This document shows, piece after piece, positions 62,973-64,000 of a stretch of DNA of 64,000 nucleotides. Position numbers and translations under genes: made by a program. Position 1 is the stretch's first letter. Every line of letters begins with the position of its first letter. The notes beneath the pieces were generated by a model. The model worked only from the letters and a program-made list of their open reading frames with translations, ran no database searches and had not been told where the DNA came from. The stretch is from Robiginitalea aestuariiviva (GTDB lineage: Bacteria > Bacteroidota > Bacteroidia > Flavobacteriales > Flavobacteriaceae): assembly GCF_029537735.1 (NCBI RefSeq), contig NZ_JARPUQ010000001.1:1150696-1214695 (forward strand). The letters run 5' to 3'.

Positions 62973-64000
62973 ACCCATACTTACATCCTGGCAGCGATTG
63001 ATGGGGCTGCTGAGCCTGGAGAAAAAGGACCTGGCACAGATATTCTATTATGCCATTTTTGCCGGGTTGGTAAACCTTTCCCTGCCCTTGGGGATACAGG
63101 CCATCATCAACCTGATCCAGGGGGCCCAGGTAAGCACATCCTGGATTGTCCTGGTGATCCTGGTGACCCTTGGGGTAGCCTTTGTGGGGATCCTGCAACT
63201 CATGCAGATCCGCATCATCGAAAACCTGCAGCAAAAGATTTTTACCCGCTCGTCCTTTGAGTTTGCCTACCGCTTCCCAAAGATCAAAATGAGCGCGTTA
63301 ACCCGGTTTTACCCGCCGGAGTTGGCCAACCGGTTCTTCGACACCCTCACGGTACAGAAGTCCCTGTCCAAAATCCTGGTGGATTTTCCAGCGGCCCTGT
63401 TGCAGATCGTTTTCGGCTTGCTGCTGCTTTCCTTTTACCACCCTTTCTTTATCCTGTACGGACTGTTGCTGTTGTTGCTGATTTACGTGGTCTTCAAATA
63501 CACGGCCCAGCGCGGCCTGGATACCAGCCTTCAGGAGTCCAAATACAAGTACAAGGTAGCCCACTGGATACAGGAAGTAGCGCGGTCCATTATCAGTTTC
63601 AAACTTTCCGGGAAAACCTCCCACGCCGTGAACAAGAACGATGCCCTGGTGACCTCCTACCTGGAAGCCCGGGAGAGCCACTTCCGCATCCTGGTGATCC
63701 AGTTTATCCAGATGATCGGGTTTAAGGTACTCGTTACCGCCGGGCTGCTCCTTATCGGGGGGCTTTTGGTACTCAACCAGGAGATGAACATCGGGCAATT
63801 TGTGGCCGCCGAAATCATCATCCTTCTGGTCATAAGCTCAGTGGAGAAATTGATCCTGGGTCTGGAGACCTTTTACGACCTACTCACTTCCCTGGAAAAG
63901 CTCGGGCAGGTGGTAGATAAGGAACTCGAACCCATGGGCGGGGAACGCCCCTTTGCCGAAGGCGAAGGCTTCCGGGTGGAGGTGCGCGACCTCCACTACC
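62965..64000 (+). CDS. ABC exporter, permease part, truncated by the window
   Basis: The first 345 residues of an ABC transporter whose gene runs off the window. MSKPILTSWQRLMGLLSLEKKDLAQIFYYAIFAGLVNLSLPLGIQAIINLIQ opens a six-helix exporter TM domain with the usual intracellular coupling region (QEVARSIISFKLSGKTSHAV). The window ends where the nucleotide-binding domain begins (FRVEVRDLHY), so Walker motifs are not visible. It overlaps the TetR gene by eight bases. A periplasmic adaptor and TolC partner would be expected next but cannot be seen. Confidence 0.88.
   Translation, partial: MSKPILTSWQRLMGLLSLEKKDLAQIFYYAIFAGLVNLSLPLGIQAIINLIQGAQVSTSWIVLVILVTLGVAFVGILQLMQIRIIENLQQKIFTRSSFEFAYRFPKIKMSALTRFYPPELANRFFDTLTVQKSLSKILVDFPAALLQIVFGLLLLSFYHPFFILYGLLLLLLIYVVFKYTAQRGLDTSLQESKYKYKVAHWIQEVARSIISFKLSGKTSHAVNKNDALVTSYLEARESHFRILVIQFIQMIGFKVLVTAGLLLIGGLLVLNQEMNIGQFVAAEIIILLVISSVEKLILGLETFYDLLTSLEKLGQVVDKELEPMGGERPFAEGEGFRVEVRDLHY

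Overview
The window looks like chromosome from a high-GC marine flavobacterium (Bacteroidota). The gene content resembles Robiginitalea or Allomuricauda, but the genus is inferred from gene order and base composition, not from a search. Supporting signs are the gliding/type IX secretion genes gldE-gldD behind mutY-ssb, SusC/Omr-type TonB receptors, DUF4270 and DUF4199 proteins, atpD-atpC apart from other ATP synthase genes, lack of obvious Shine-Dalgarno sequences, and many TAnnTTTG boxes (the Bacteroidota -7 promoter element) just before starts. I saw no tRNA, rRNA, CRISPR array, insertion sequence or prophage. It reads as ordinary, dense core genome with several unusual details.

Layout. 1-5.5 kb: a TonB receptor, exonuclease III, an aldo/keto reductase and an unknown secreted protein. 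5.5-10.3 kb (minus): panC-panD-flippase-like-hydrolase-radA, divergent from a GT5 half-protein, a DUF4270 lipoprotein and glmS (10.4-15 kb). 15.2-20 kb: a large TonB receptor and atpD-atpC. 20-27.9 kb: biotin genes bioF, bioD, bioA and bioB with a DUF2007 protein and a ketoacyl synthase, interrupted by a membrane glycosyltransferase. 28-34 kb: a JmjC-like cupin, recX, a lipoprotein glycosidase, rng, a 29-residue basic protein and hup. 34-39.9 kb: mutY-ssb-gldE-gldD, a threonine-dehydratase-like enzyme and a DMT exporter. 39.9-43.3 kb: an M16 peptidase pair. 44-46.4 kb: rplU-rpmA and ahcY.

46.5-53.5 kb is the most interesting part. A phosphopantetheinyl transferase is followed by an overlapping operon: a thiamine-binding-like protein, a PnuC/PnuT transporter, and one protein fusing a NadR-like kinase to DUF4301. 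Then come two terminators flanking an orphan transcription unit, a full Bacteroidota promoter, a TPP riboswitch, a hairpin that overlaps a start codon, and an outer-membrane receptor. I read the region as thiamine uptake and salvage. A degenerate Rieske-like lipoprotein abuts the receptor gene.

53.6-64 kb: greA and a HIT protein separated by a small ArsR-SdpI operon with a clear palindromic operator, a histidine kinase coupled to a zinc-ribbon membrane protein, a flavin reductase, a DUF3127 protein with an SSB-like tail, a short-chain fatty acid transporter, aat, tag, and a TetR regulator with inverted repeats followed by an ABC exporter cut by the window end. A recurring oddity is that five convergent gene pairs overlap by exactly four bases at their stop codons.
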